64,000 bases of DNA, from NCBI GenBank assembly GCA_039519185.1, contig CM076847.1, positions 69,391,521 through 69,455,520 of the forward strand, written 5' to 3'. The notes beneath the pieces were generated by a model. The model did no database searches, was not told the DNA's origin, and worked only from the letters and a program-made list of their open reading frames with translations. A program made the position numbers and the translations under genes. How positions within the stretch are numbered: the first letter of the stretch is position 1; every line of letters starts with the position of its first letter. The DNA comes from Astragalus membranaceus (Eukaryota > Streptophyta > Magnoliopsida > Fabales > Fabaceae). Positions 21,185 to 30,138 of the stretch are shown one piece after another.

Positions 21185-23834
21185 TGTAACGCCCTAAAAT
21201 AATTTAATTGATTAATTAATTAAGTTATTTGAGGGATTACAATATTTATTTAAGTGGAATAATTTAAGTATAATTGTTTTATTGTAGGAGGTGAAAAGAA
21301 TTAAGAAGGGTGGTGTAAATAGGGCCCAAGTCACTTAAGTGACCCAAGCCCATTCCAATTATCCTAAAACCTAAGAATTGTTTTCATTCCCACCAAAGAA
21401 AGAAGAGCAGCGAAACTGAGAGAGTGAGAGGGAGGTGAGGCGCGACACTTCCAGCAAAGGGGGAGAAGAGAAATTGTCTCATCTTGGCTTAGGTAAGCTT
21501 TCCTTGATCCTTTTCCCTTCCATTTATTTTTCTCTTCCAAGTGGTGGTCTCAAACCCTTCCTTTTTCCATTGTTGCGATTTTTCCCCATGATTTTTGTGC
21601 TGGATGCGAATTGGCTTAGAAGAGGAGGAGGGGGGCTGCTGCGATTTTTGGTGACCTTGGCTCGTCGTGTTGTGGGATTTTGTACGTGACGCATTCATCG
21701 TGGTTTCGGGCATACAAATTCGAGGTAAGGGTGAGCGTTTTCAATTTAATGTAATTGAGTATAAGAAGGGTTCGTGGGATTCTTGGTAGTGGTTGAATTT
21801 CGAAAACTTATATGTTAGGAGGAATGATGGATTGAATTATTATGTTGATATGCGAATTACCTTAGGAGGTGAGGAGATGAATTTTGCGAAATTGCCCTAT
21901 GATAGGAAAAGATGAGCTTCGAATTTTTAGTGAATGGGGTGTGGTTAAATTTGATATTTGGTGAATTGTTGGTGTTGAAAAACAACTTTGATAAATTGAG
22001 TGATGTGAGTACGATTATTTGAATGATACCAAGAAATTGAAATTTCACTATGTTGCTGTCCCCATAATAAAGTGCTGCTGTTTGTCGAAAAAAGTGATGT
22101 TGCTGTGTGCAGAAAATTATATTGCTGTTTGTCAAAAAATGATGTTGCTGTGTGCAGAAAATTATATTGCTGTTTGCCAAAAATGATGTTGCTGTGTGCA
22201 GAAATTTATGTTGCTGTTTGTCAAATAATAAGGTTGCTGTTTGCAGAATTTTTATGCTGCTGTTTGTCAAACATTAATGTTGCTGTTTTACAGAATTTTA
22301 TGTTGCTGTTTATCAAATAGTCATGTTGCTGTTTTGCAGAATTTTATGTTGCTGTTTATCAAATTTTGCAGAATTTTATGTTGCTGTTTGTCAAATAGTC
22401 ATGTTGCTGTTTTGCAGAATTTTTTTTTATGTTGCCGTTTTTCATTTAAAGGCATTGCTGTTGCTGTTTTTATCAAAGAAATTGCTACTGTTTTGCGCAT
22501 TAAAAAGCCACTGTTTAGTTGCTGTTTTTGACGAGAAAAGGCCACTGTTTTGCGCATTAAAAAGCCACTGTTTAGTTGCTGTTTTTGACGAGAAAATGCT
22601 ACTGTTTTGCGCATTAAGGCCACTGTTTTCCAGCTTCGATTTGTTGCCGTTTACTAACCGAATTTTCTGCACTTTGTAAAAGAAAAGAGCGCATCATGTG
22701 ACTGTTATTCTATTACTATTGCTCCGGTTAAAAATGTGAGGTTTCTTCCACTTGGAAAATGGGATATTCTTCTAAAAAAATTAATTTTTTATGCTTCCTA
22801 AACATGAAAATGAAATGTTTATCCAATATTTAAAAATGTTGTTATTCGAAAATTTAAATAGGTTGTTACTTAAATTTTTATGTGTAATTATTTACATTCA
22901 AATGGATGTTCCCTAAAATTTTAATGTGTTGTTACTTGAAAATTTAGGAGCATTGTTACCTAATATTTAAAGATGTTGTTACTCGAACTTTTGAATGTGA
23001 TTGTTTATGAAGAGTTGTGATATTAATATGGTGACTATGATGAATACACTCCATGAGTGTCTTATGGTGACGATGACGAGTACTCCGGGTGAGTGAATTG
23101 GTGATTGCACATGTGTCCATAGAGTCTCATAGCATGTGCATACTATGACGAATAGGCTTCGGCCTCTTATTGACGAAAACCAGTGACGATGTGCCCAAGT
23201 GGCTATTTATGACGAATATGGTACCATCATGCATATGCCCAGGTGTGGGTTGCATTTTCATGCGCATACATTTTTTTTTATGACGGGTGATGTGAATTGT
23301 GATTTTTTTTGGTTTTGTGTGTGATGACGATGAAGTTGATGTTAATGATGATGTTGTGTGATAGTTTGCTCATATTACTCTACTGTATGCTTAATTATAT
23401 TTTGTTGAAAATTCTCACCCCTTCTGCTTGGAATGTTGCTCTATTGTGGCAACGCTGCAGGTGACTGCGAGTGAAGGACATGCTGCCTTCCTTTATAGCT
23501 GTTGGGATGTTTGAGTCACTCTCTGATATTGTAACACCTATGGGGCGGGGTTGAAGTAGATAAATTATTTAATTACCTGTTTAATAATTTTATTGATGTT
23601 TTGAGACGTGTTTGAGCGACTTTGGTGAGTTATTGCTATTTCCGCTGTGATGAGATTATTTTGAAGTTTGACTTTTGTGACGAATGCGTTGTTACACAAA
23701 TTTTAATGGCGCAGACGATGAGTTTTTATAAATGAAGATGTGACATTTCTTTTCTACTAATTAAATATTATTTTCGAAAATGAAAGTACTCTGATAATGA
23801 CGTGCAAATTAAGGGGTAGAAAAGGGGTGTTACA
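21185..23834 (+). repeat. 3' LTR of the young chromovirus
   Basis: 2650 bp, nearly identical to 14106-16693. The GTTGCTG array is about 45 bp longer here (around 22310-22380). Followed by GGTAC (23835-23839). Confidence 0.95.
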
Positions 23835-23835
23835 G

Positions 23836-24106
23836 GTACAGCTTTTGACTTCCAATTTCTTTTTTGATCATTCATGTGTTCTCTGTACTTAGGATTTTTT
23901 TTGGATTTGAAACTCATTGGGTAGATCTGCGCCCGGATAGGTAGACTTATATTTTAGGATTGAGTTCAGTTGGTGGGAGAGTCTATGTGTATGCATGCCA
24001 TGCTTTTCTCATAGCTTTCAATGACGACCTTAGGAAAGGGGGTTGCCAACAAGTTATCCCTTCATTTCATAACACTTGTGTTGACTGTCTGCCCCCTGTC
24101 CTGTAG
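23836..24106 (+). other. Putative intron of the antisense ORF (right part)
   Basis: The donor AG-GTACAGC spans the insertion TSD; the acceptor 'ctgtcctgtag' ends at 24106, ten bases before an ATG. The intron would be about 275 nt before the chromovirus entered. T-rich, and no ORF is seen. Confidence 0.45.
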
Positions 24107-24116
24107 GTTTTGATTG

Positions 24117-24356
24117 ATGTCAAGGACCAAGAAGACAGCTCGAGTCCATGGACCGTATCGAGGGCCTATTCATGCTTTGAGGGAGGCTGGCTATTCGATT
24201 GATGGTCCGTCAGAGGGACTTAATGAGTCTGAGCCTGTGGCATCTGAGGCGCCTCGCTTGGCCATTTCTTCCTCATCTGGAGACTCTGGCTTTCAGTCTG
24301 ATCTTGAGGTAGTAGAGATAGATGGAGTTAACTACGATTGGGTTACACAATCTATT
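24117..24356 (+). pseudogene. Partial ORF, possible antisense extra ORF of a Tat-like element
   Basis: ATG at 24117; the protein starts MSRTKKTARVHG and continues with a Ser/Glu-rich stretch ('AISSSSGDSGFQSDLEVVEI') to 'VNYDWVTQSI'. After 80 codons it is cut by the copia LTR and the CACTA element at its border. I do not recognise the protein. Its position just inside the PPT of a minus-strand LTR element, on the opposite strand and with a 5' intron, matches extra antisense ORFs described in Tat-lineage elements such as Grande and Retand. A host gene exon is the alternative. The resemblance of MSRTKKTAR to the histone H3 tail is probably chance. Confidence 0.45.
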
Positions 24357-25058
24357 TCACTACTAGAAAAATCAAAATTAGAGAGGGAGCAAATCCGTCA
24401 CTAAACCATCAAAAATCCGTCACTAACGATTTTAGTGACGGAATTTGTGACGAACCCAGATTCGTAACTAATTTTGGCGTCACTAAATTTTTAGCGAGGG
24501 ATTTTGAAATCCGTCGCTAATAGCGACGGAAAATTCCCTCACAAACATATAAAATCCGTCACTAAAAAACAGTTTGAAATTGAATATGAAAAGTGTATTT
24601 CCGTCGCTAATAGAGAGGGAGACTAATTCCGTCGCTAATAGAGAGGGAGACTAAATCCGTCGCTAATAGAGAGGGAGACTAAATCCGTCGCTAATAGAGA
24701 GAGACTAAATCCCTCTCTATTAGTGAGGGATTTTATCCATCTAATATTCATTTTTAATTAGGGACTCATTAGAATTTAATATACGAGCATATTTGTTAAA
24801 GATTTTATACACTCTTTAAAATAAAACATTCTACTAAATCTAAGAATAAAAATTAGAATTTTTTTGAATAGCACACAAATATCTTAAATAATTAACAAGG
24901 TTTATAAATATAATCCATACAAAGCATAACTAATGTTAATCCATAAAAAAAAACAACCGGTATATGTTGATAAACCTAGTATTTTACAAACCATAGTTTA
25001 TTTTCAAATTTAATGTGGCTAAAAATGTAGATAATATACAATGTTTGTAACAACCATC

Positions 25059-25200
25059 CTATAAATGTGATTTTGCTGACTTCAACATTTCAAAGACTTG
25101 TTGTGCTTCTAGATTAGGATCTTCTATGATTGTGCCTTCTTCATCATGACCCTCACGCTCAAAATAATTGCCAATTCTTGGTCCTTCAATCACGGGCAGT
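25059..25200 (-). pseudogene. Exon-like fragment, unidentified gene (C-terminal exon)
   Basis: On the minus strand, acceptor 'tttacag' (CAG at 25203-25201) is followed by an open stretch beginning 'LPVIEGPRIGNYFERE' and ending 'VFEMLKSAKSHL' at TAG (25061-25059). Codon-like composition and the intact splice site suggest a captured terminal exon. I do not recognise the protein. Confidence 0.5.
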
Positions 25201-25694
25201 CTGTAAAGGGGACAATAATAATTTATCAAAAGAGGACATTAACAAGCAATTAACTTTATTGACAGAGATTTCAAGATATTCAAACAAATAGAAAAACAAT
25301 AAACTACAAATAAAATGGCAATAGAGAATAATAATATCAATAATATATAGTACAAATGTAAAATAGCAACATTGAAATGAAACTGTGAAAAGCCATATCA
25401 CTATAAAGATTTTGGACTTTCTCAATAGATAAACATCTCTCACTCACATCAAATTGTATAAATCTTAAATAAGTAAACCCTTGATATAACAACAAACAAA
25501 ATTAAACACTGATAGAAGATCACAAAATAATATAACTTGCGTGTGACATAGAGGAGATATATGTTACAAGTCAACAACTGGTCAAAACAATTAGTGCTAG
25601 TTAATTTTTTGCCTAAAACTTCATTAAGGTTGGATAAAATTTGATAACACTGCAGCATGAGATAAATTTTGATCATCAAACAAATCATACTCAC

Positions 25695-25756
25695 AAGGTT
25701 TGACCGCACAGATGCATATGTATCTAAAAGTGCAACTTCTTCGGCACTAGCATATC
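25695..25756 (-). pseudogene. Exon-like fragment, unidentified gene
   Basis: On the minus strand it is bounded by acceptor 'cttttttcag' and donor GTGAGTATG. It encodes 'YASAEEVALLDTYASVRSNL'. Joined directly to the fragment at 25200 the reading phase does not match, so either one base is lost or they are not adjacent exons. Not recognised. Confidence 0.45.
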
Positions 25757-25973
25757 CTGAAAAAAGTATAAGAGGGGAAAACCAATGGAACATAACTACC
25801 CATTTTGCAACTACTCATAACTAGAGAAACACACTCTAACTAAACATGCTTAACTATCTCCCATCTACAATTCGACTTAATCTATGTGAAATGCTTCCGC
25901 ATAAAATTTAACTCCGCAATGGTACGCAGAAACTGGTTTTTTCCAACAAACTGAACAAAGAAAACAAAGAAAG

Positions 25974-26204
25974 GTGAATAAAAAGCAAACCTTTTTGTTA
26001 AAAGTTCAAAACCCACAATTAAACTCCAAGCTTACTGCTATATTCTTAGCCAAACATGAGATTCACCTTATCAAGCTGCAAACAGAGGCCAAACATATAG
26101 GGGAAGTGGAGGCCCTGCTAGAAGCAAAAGAGAAAGAGTTTCTCAAAGACAAAGAAACTTATAAAGGCATGACCAAGGACTACACATGCATCATGAATTT
26201 GTAG
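25974..26204 (+). pseudogene. Possible captured coding fragment, charged and helical
   Basis: A plus-strand ORF whose last half reads like a coiled coil ('EVEALLEAKEKEFLKDKETY'). It has no domain that I recognise, and the upstream half is low in coding character. It may be a captured fragment inside CACTA element 3 or a chance ORF. Confidence 0.25.
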
Positions 26205-26583
26205 CACCTAAGATCTGTACAAACAGAAATAGACAGAGCTGCACAAATACACATTAGGATCTAATTGTATAGTGTTTAAGATTTAATTGTAAAGTGGAGT
26301 AATGTATTAAGTGATAGTGATTGTAATCAATTCATTAAGATTGATATTCAGTAAGAAATAAGCAATTTGTCCCATAAAAACTTAATTACTTAGGCATGCA
26401 TATCATACTAACTGATTGATGGTACATGTGTATATCAAAATTTGGCAGAGTTGCAAAACAAAATCCAACATTTCAACTAAAGAAAATCAATTGAATTGTT
26501 TTGTTCTGCATTCAAAAATATCATTATCAGTTGTGAAAATAAAAGAGGGAAAGAATGGCTTCATAATAATTTGACAGACAAAG

Positions 26584-26724
26584 AGTCTTTCACCATCAGT
26601 TTGTTTTATGGTGCTTTGTATTTCTCATAGCTCTTGCAATATCATCAAGCTCTAATGAATCAAGAGTTTCAATTTCTTCATAGTACATTTGCTCTGTGAC
26701 TCCAAAGCTTCCATGACAAAATCT
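26584..26724 (-). pseudogene. Exon-like fragment, unidentified gene
   Basis: The minus strand has an open stretch beginning 'RFCHGSFGVTEQMYYEEIE' and continuing to 'LDDIARAMRN', ending at a TGA. Its borders are less certain. A second short block upstream (about 26735-26830) looks like a split exon with a stop. Not recognised. Confidence 0.4.
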
Positions 26725-27068
26725 ATATTCCCACCTACCAAACAAAGAGTGTTCTTACAGCAACTCCATGAAGTCAAGGAAGATCCATAGAGCTCTTCCT
26801 TGAAGCTTCTTCCACTGCAAATTTTTTGGTGATATCAACTTTCCTACAATGCATAGCCAATTAAACAACTAATCATGATCTTGAACACTCAAGAAATGTA
26901 ACTACTAATCATAAACCAAACCAAAACCACATACTAACATTATCAGTATCAATAAAACTACTTATTTCAGTTCCTAAACTAAAAAGAGACCTAAATCACT
27001 ATAACAAAAACAGACATAGAAATGATACAAATCATCATATTTTTAATATGCACCACACAGTTGCATAC

Positions 27069-27164
27069 CTGATTCCAAGCAGAATTGTTAAATATGTCTT
27101 CTTCAAGCAGTTCACTACAATAATTGAGTTCATCTTCAAATCCTCCAAGTGTTTGAATAACCCA
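27069..27164 (-). pseudogene. FTA: Captured exon of protein farnesyl/geranylgeranyltransferase alpha subunit (second of two)
   Basis: A 32-codon exon on the minus strand with acceptor AG (27166-27165) and donor GTATGC. It encodes 'WVIQTLGG', 'DELNYCSELLEED' and 'IFNNSAWNQ', a characteristic prenyltransferase alpha repeat. The alpha subunit pairs with CAAX prenyltransferase beta subunits to attach farnesyl or geranylgeranyl groups to proteins. It follows the exon at 27330-27440 in the correct order and phase (phase 0). Only these two exons are recognisable, so it is a fragment inside CACTA element 3, not a gene. Confidence 0.85.
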
Positions 27165-27329
27165 CTGTCCACACAATAAAAGAGGCAAATTTTATTTAGG
27201 CTCAATAAGTACACTAAAATATAGTGCACAGACTGTTGTACAAATATTATCTACAACTACAAGACAAAAAAATTACAATGGCAAAATGGTGAGAAATTTA
27301 GATTCATGGAGACGATGGGAGAAACAAAC

Positions 27330-27440
27330 CTGCCTATGAGACCATGCATGATAATGTATGGCGTCAATAGACAGTATCTTCTTGGTGAACTCAAGTTCAA
27401 TGTTTTTAGCTTCAAGTCCTATTTTCTCAGAGTAAAACCT
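27330..27440 (-). pseudogene. FTA: Captured exon of protein farnesyl/geranylgeranyltransferase alpha subunit (first of two)
   Basis: A 37-codon exon on the minus strand, acceptor 'ggttgtag' and donor CAG-GTTTGT. It encodes 'FYSEKIGLEAKNIELEF', then 'TKKILSIDA' and 'HYHAWSHRQ'; HAWSHRQW across the splice is the signature of the alpha subunit. The intron to the next exon is retained, so the capture was at the DNA level and not through mRNA. Confidence 0.85.
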
Positions 27441-28613
27441 CTACAACCTTCCATTCAAACATGGTAAATAAACTTGGAAAAATAATAAACATAGTAAAAT
27501 ACTAGTCACGTTAGCCACACAATACACAGAGTAAAACACTGCTTAGTTATAAAACAACAGTAAGCTCAAGCTATGATGAAGAGAATAACTAGTAAATAAT
27601 AAAGATACACATGAAAAGATGATGAAATCGAGCAAGGATTATACCTGGATTGAGCAGCAACTTTAGTTTCCTGCTCCACACCCTAATCTGTTGGAAGAAC
27701 AAGCAAACAATAAAATAAATCCTAATTAGTTACAGATATGATGTAGAGATGATGAAATCGAAGGGAACAATGAATAATCGAAGGGAACAACGAAGACATA
27801 ACAACTGAATCACTAACTCCTTTGAACTTAATCATCTAACAATTCAGATCTAACCTAGAAATGGTCATGGTTTTGCAATTGTTGTAACCAAATCTGGAAG
27901 AACAGATGAAAGAGTGGAAAAAATTAAAGTTAGGGTTTTAGAGGAGGAAATCAAAATAAGGGTTTTAGAGAGGAAAATCAAATCGGTAATGTAAATGTGT
28001 GGTGGAGACAAGAGAAAACTCACCAATACCAGAGGAGAGGGGTCGTTCCAGCAGAGGCAACTGGACACCGTGAGCGGACGTGTTGATACGAGAGCTAGGA
28101 GATCGAAGAGAATCGTCGGATTGAGGTCGCCGACGAGGGAGATCGTCGGCGGACTGACATCGGCGACGAGGGAGGACGTAGGCGGACTGAAGTGGGCAAA
28201 GAAGGAGATGTCGTTGTGGGTTTGGGCAATGAAGGAGATATCTGAAAATAAATGTGAGAACAAATCGTGAGTGACGACGAGTGAGAGTGAGAAGTTTCGA
28301 GAATAGGAAACAAAAAGAAAAGATAAAGTGAAGGTTATTTAGGTCAGTGACGGATTCAGCATACTTCACTACTAGTGAGGGATACTTTTTCCTCTTAAAA
28401 TCCGTCTCTAAACATCTTTTTCATATTTTGTGACGAATTTAGCTACGAAATTTTTAGCGAGGGATATTGTTTCGTCTCTATGTTCGTCACAAATGTAACT
28501 CATAGGTGCAGTGACGAATTTATTTATTTTCGTAGCTAAATCCCTCACTAATAGTGAGGGATATTTATCCATCTCAAAAGTCCCTCTCTAAAAATAGTTT
28601 TTCTAGTAGTGTT

Positions 28614-30086
28614 TGTGGATACCTTGTATTGCAGGTAAACTAATATTGCAGGATAAGTTTTGATGATGAAGTGGTTAAGAGGTTTTGATGATGAAAAAGA
28701 CAAAAGCTAAAGTTGATAATAGGAAAAAGGCAAAGTCAAAGTTGATGAGAAAGACCAAAGCTAAAGTTGATGAAAGTGACAAAATATCCAAAGTCACAAT
28801 CCAAGACAAACAAGCTCAAGAATTGAATATTCAAGTTTAAGGGTAGTCCTTAGGGTTTGGGTGTGTCTTAGGAAAAAGTGTAAGCTCTTTCAAAGGTCAG
28901 CTCGTATATCAAAGTCTCACACACTCACAAGTTTTTCAAAGATGCATGCATACGTACGTAAACATACCTATCATCTTTAAAACATAAGAATCGATTTCAT
29001 CTTACAGATACATTCATTAAAATCGATTTTCAGGCCAATCAGAAAAGAAAGAATCGATTTTCACTTCATGTATTTTCAGTACATAAATCGATTTCTGAGC
29101 CAAACATTTTTTAAGGGAAGAATCGATTCCCACTCTTTTGCACTTAACTGAGAATCGATTCCTACATGTCTTAGGCAAGCTGAGAATCGATTCATACAAA
29201 TTTTCACTAAGTAAAGAATCGATTCCTAGCCCTTCATAGTTCTTAAGAATCGATTGTCCCTATTTTTCAAACAAATCAAAATCGATTCCTCACTTAAATG
29301 AATCGATTTCTAGATCAAATGCTTTCAACAAAGAATCGATTCCTACACTATTTTTAACGTAAACTTGATTTTTTCATAGCCTATAAATAGGCAGTGCTTC
29401 ACGTTCATTTACAGAACAACCCATTTCACGAATCAGAGAACTTTTGAGAAAAACTCTTTACGCTTTTACTTTTGCTCGTCACGCACCGTTGGTCCGTCTG
29501 AGCTGATCTGTTGCTAAGAGTTAGTTGGGGTTGCATTCTTCAAGTTGTATAATCTGCCTACATTAGAGGTATTTCTGTCTTTACGTTTGTTATTATTTAA
29601 TCGTTGTGTTTTGTTCTAGGGAGTGGGGTATCTCTCTAGGGTAGCTGTTTGTACTAGGAAGTGGGGTATCTTTCTGGGGCAGCTGATTGTAACAGGGGTG
29701 GGGTATCTCTTGTTATTGTTATATTAGATTTGAGGGCTCTCCATAGGTGGGGTATCCTAGGAGGAGAGTGCCTGAGTCTGTAAAGGTTTTCCAAGGCACC
29801 TATAAGCCTTGTTGTTTTGGTTAGTGGAAAATCTCACAAGGGTGTGAGGACTGGACGTAGGTCACTAGGAGGTGACCGAACCAGGATAAATTTCTGCGTG
29901 CTTTACTGCTTTCCTGCTTTACTGTTATACCGCTTTACTGCTTTATATTCTAATTCCTTCTCTTCCACTTAACCTGCGCGAAATTGATCTAAGTCATTGA
30001 AAAAGGGGAAAAACGGTTTCGAAAGATCTGAAACGTTTTAAATCTCAATTCACCCCCCCTCTTGAGACTGAAGCCACTTGGTAACA
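28614..30086 (+). repeat. Copia LTR 1 (type A)
   Basis: TGTGGATACC...TTGGTAACA, 1473 bp, PBS right after it. Contains about a dozen AATCGATT-type motifs (28990-29345), a TATA box and several GTGGGGTATC repeats (about 29620-29755). Confidence 0.93.
29391..29400 (+). promoter_or_regulatory. TATA box of copia LTR 1
   Basis: CTATAAATAG just downstream of the AATCGATT array. The same box occurs at equivalent sites in the other three LTRs (about 33501, 37765 and 39407). It would start element transcription in the R region. Confidence 0.75.
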
Positions 30087-30088
30087 AG

Positions 30089-30100
30089 TGGTATCAGAGC
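30089..30100 (+). other. Primer-binding site, copia gag element 1
   Basis: TGGTATCAGAGC, two bases after the LTR, initiator tRNA-Met type. The same site follows LTR 2 (34221-34232) and LTR 4 (40114-40125). It is absent after LTR 3, where the nested element ends. Confidence 0.92.
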
Positions 30101-30138
30101 TAGACTCTTGTATAAAGGGCCTAGCAGCTTCAAGAGAA

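Larger units (their letters stand above)
14106..23834 (+). mobile_element. Young, nearly intact Ty3 chromovirus (Tekay/Del type)
   Basis: Complete structure: LTR (14106-16693), PBS, gag-pol (16806-21172), PPT, LTR (21185-23834), and a perfect 5-bp TSD. Total 9729 bp. By eye the LTRs differ by roughly ten substitutions plus a few indels, so insertion was recent. Pol is open throughout; the only coding lesion I see is one lost base in gag near 17175. The C-terminal chromodomain-like segment places it with chromoviruses, and LTR length and PBS fit Tekay/Del. Confidence 0.95.
24358..28611. mobile_element. CACTA element 3, carrying host gene fragments
   Basis: Starts CACTACTAGAAAAA and ends TTTTTCTAGTAGTG, with a 3-bp TSD TTT (24355-24357 and 28612-28614). 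Subterminal arrays of CCGTC(A/G)CTAA and related words fill 24380-24730 and 28350-28590. No transposase is recognisable. The interior contains spliced exon fragments on the minus strand, two clearly from the prenyltransferase alpha subunit gene. Length is 4254 bp. It inserted exactly at the border of the copia 5' LTR, so the right TTT includes the first T of that LTR. Confidence 0.9.

Noticed and set aside
24117..24170. Histone H3-like start (MSRTKKTAR)
   Set aside because: Similarity is limited to a few residues; nothing of the histone fold follows.
27865..28369. Overlapping ORFs on both strands near the right end of CACTA element 3
   Set aside because: Arg/Ser-rich in several frames, without domain or splice support; probably composition of a G-rich stretch, though a captured exon cannot be excluded.
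28990..29350. CRISPR-like regular repeat array (AATCGATT)
   Set aside because: Plant LTR context, 8-bp repeats, irregular spacing, no cas genes; repeated in every copy of the LTR.
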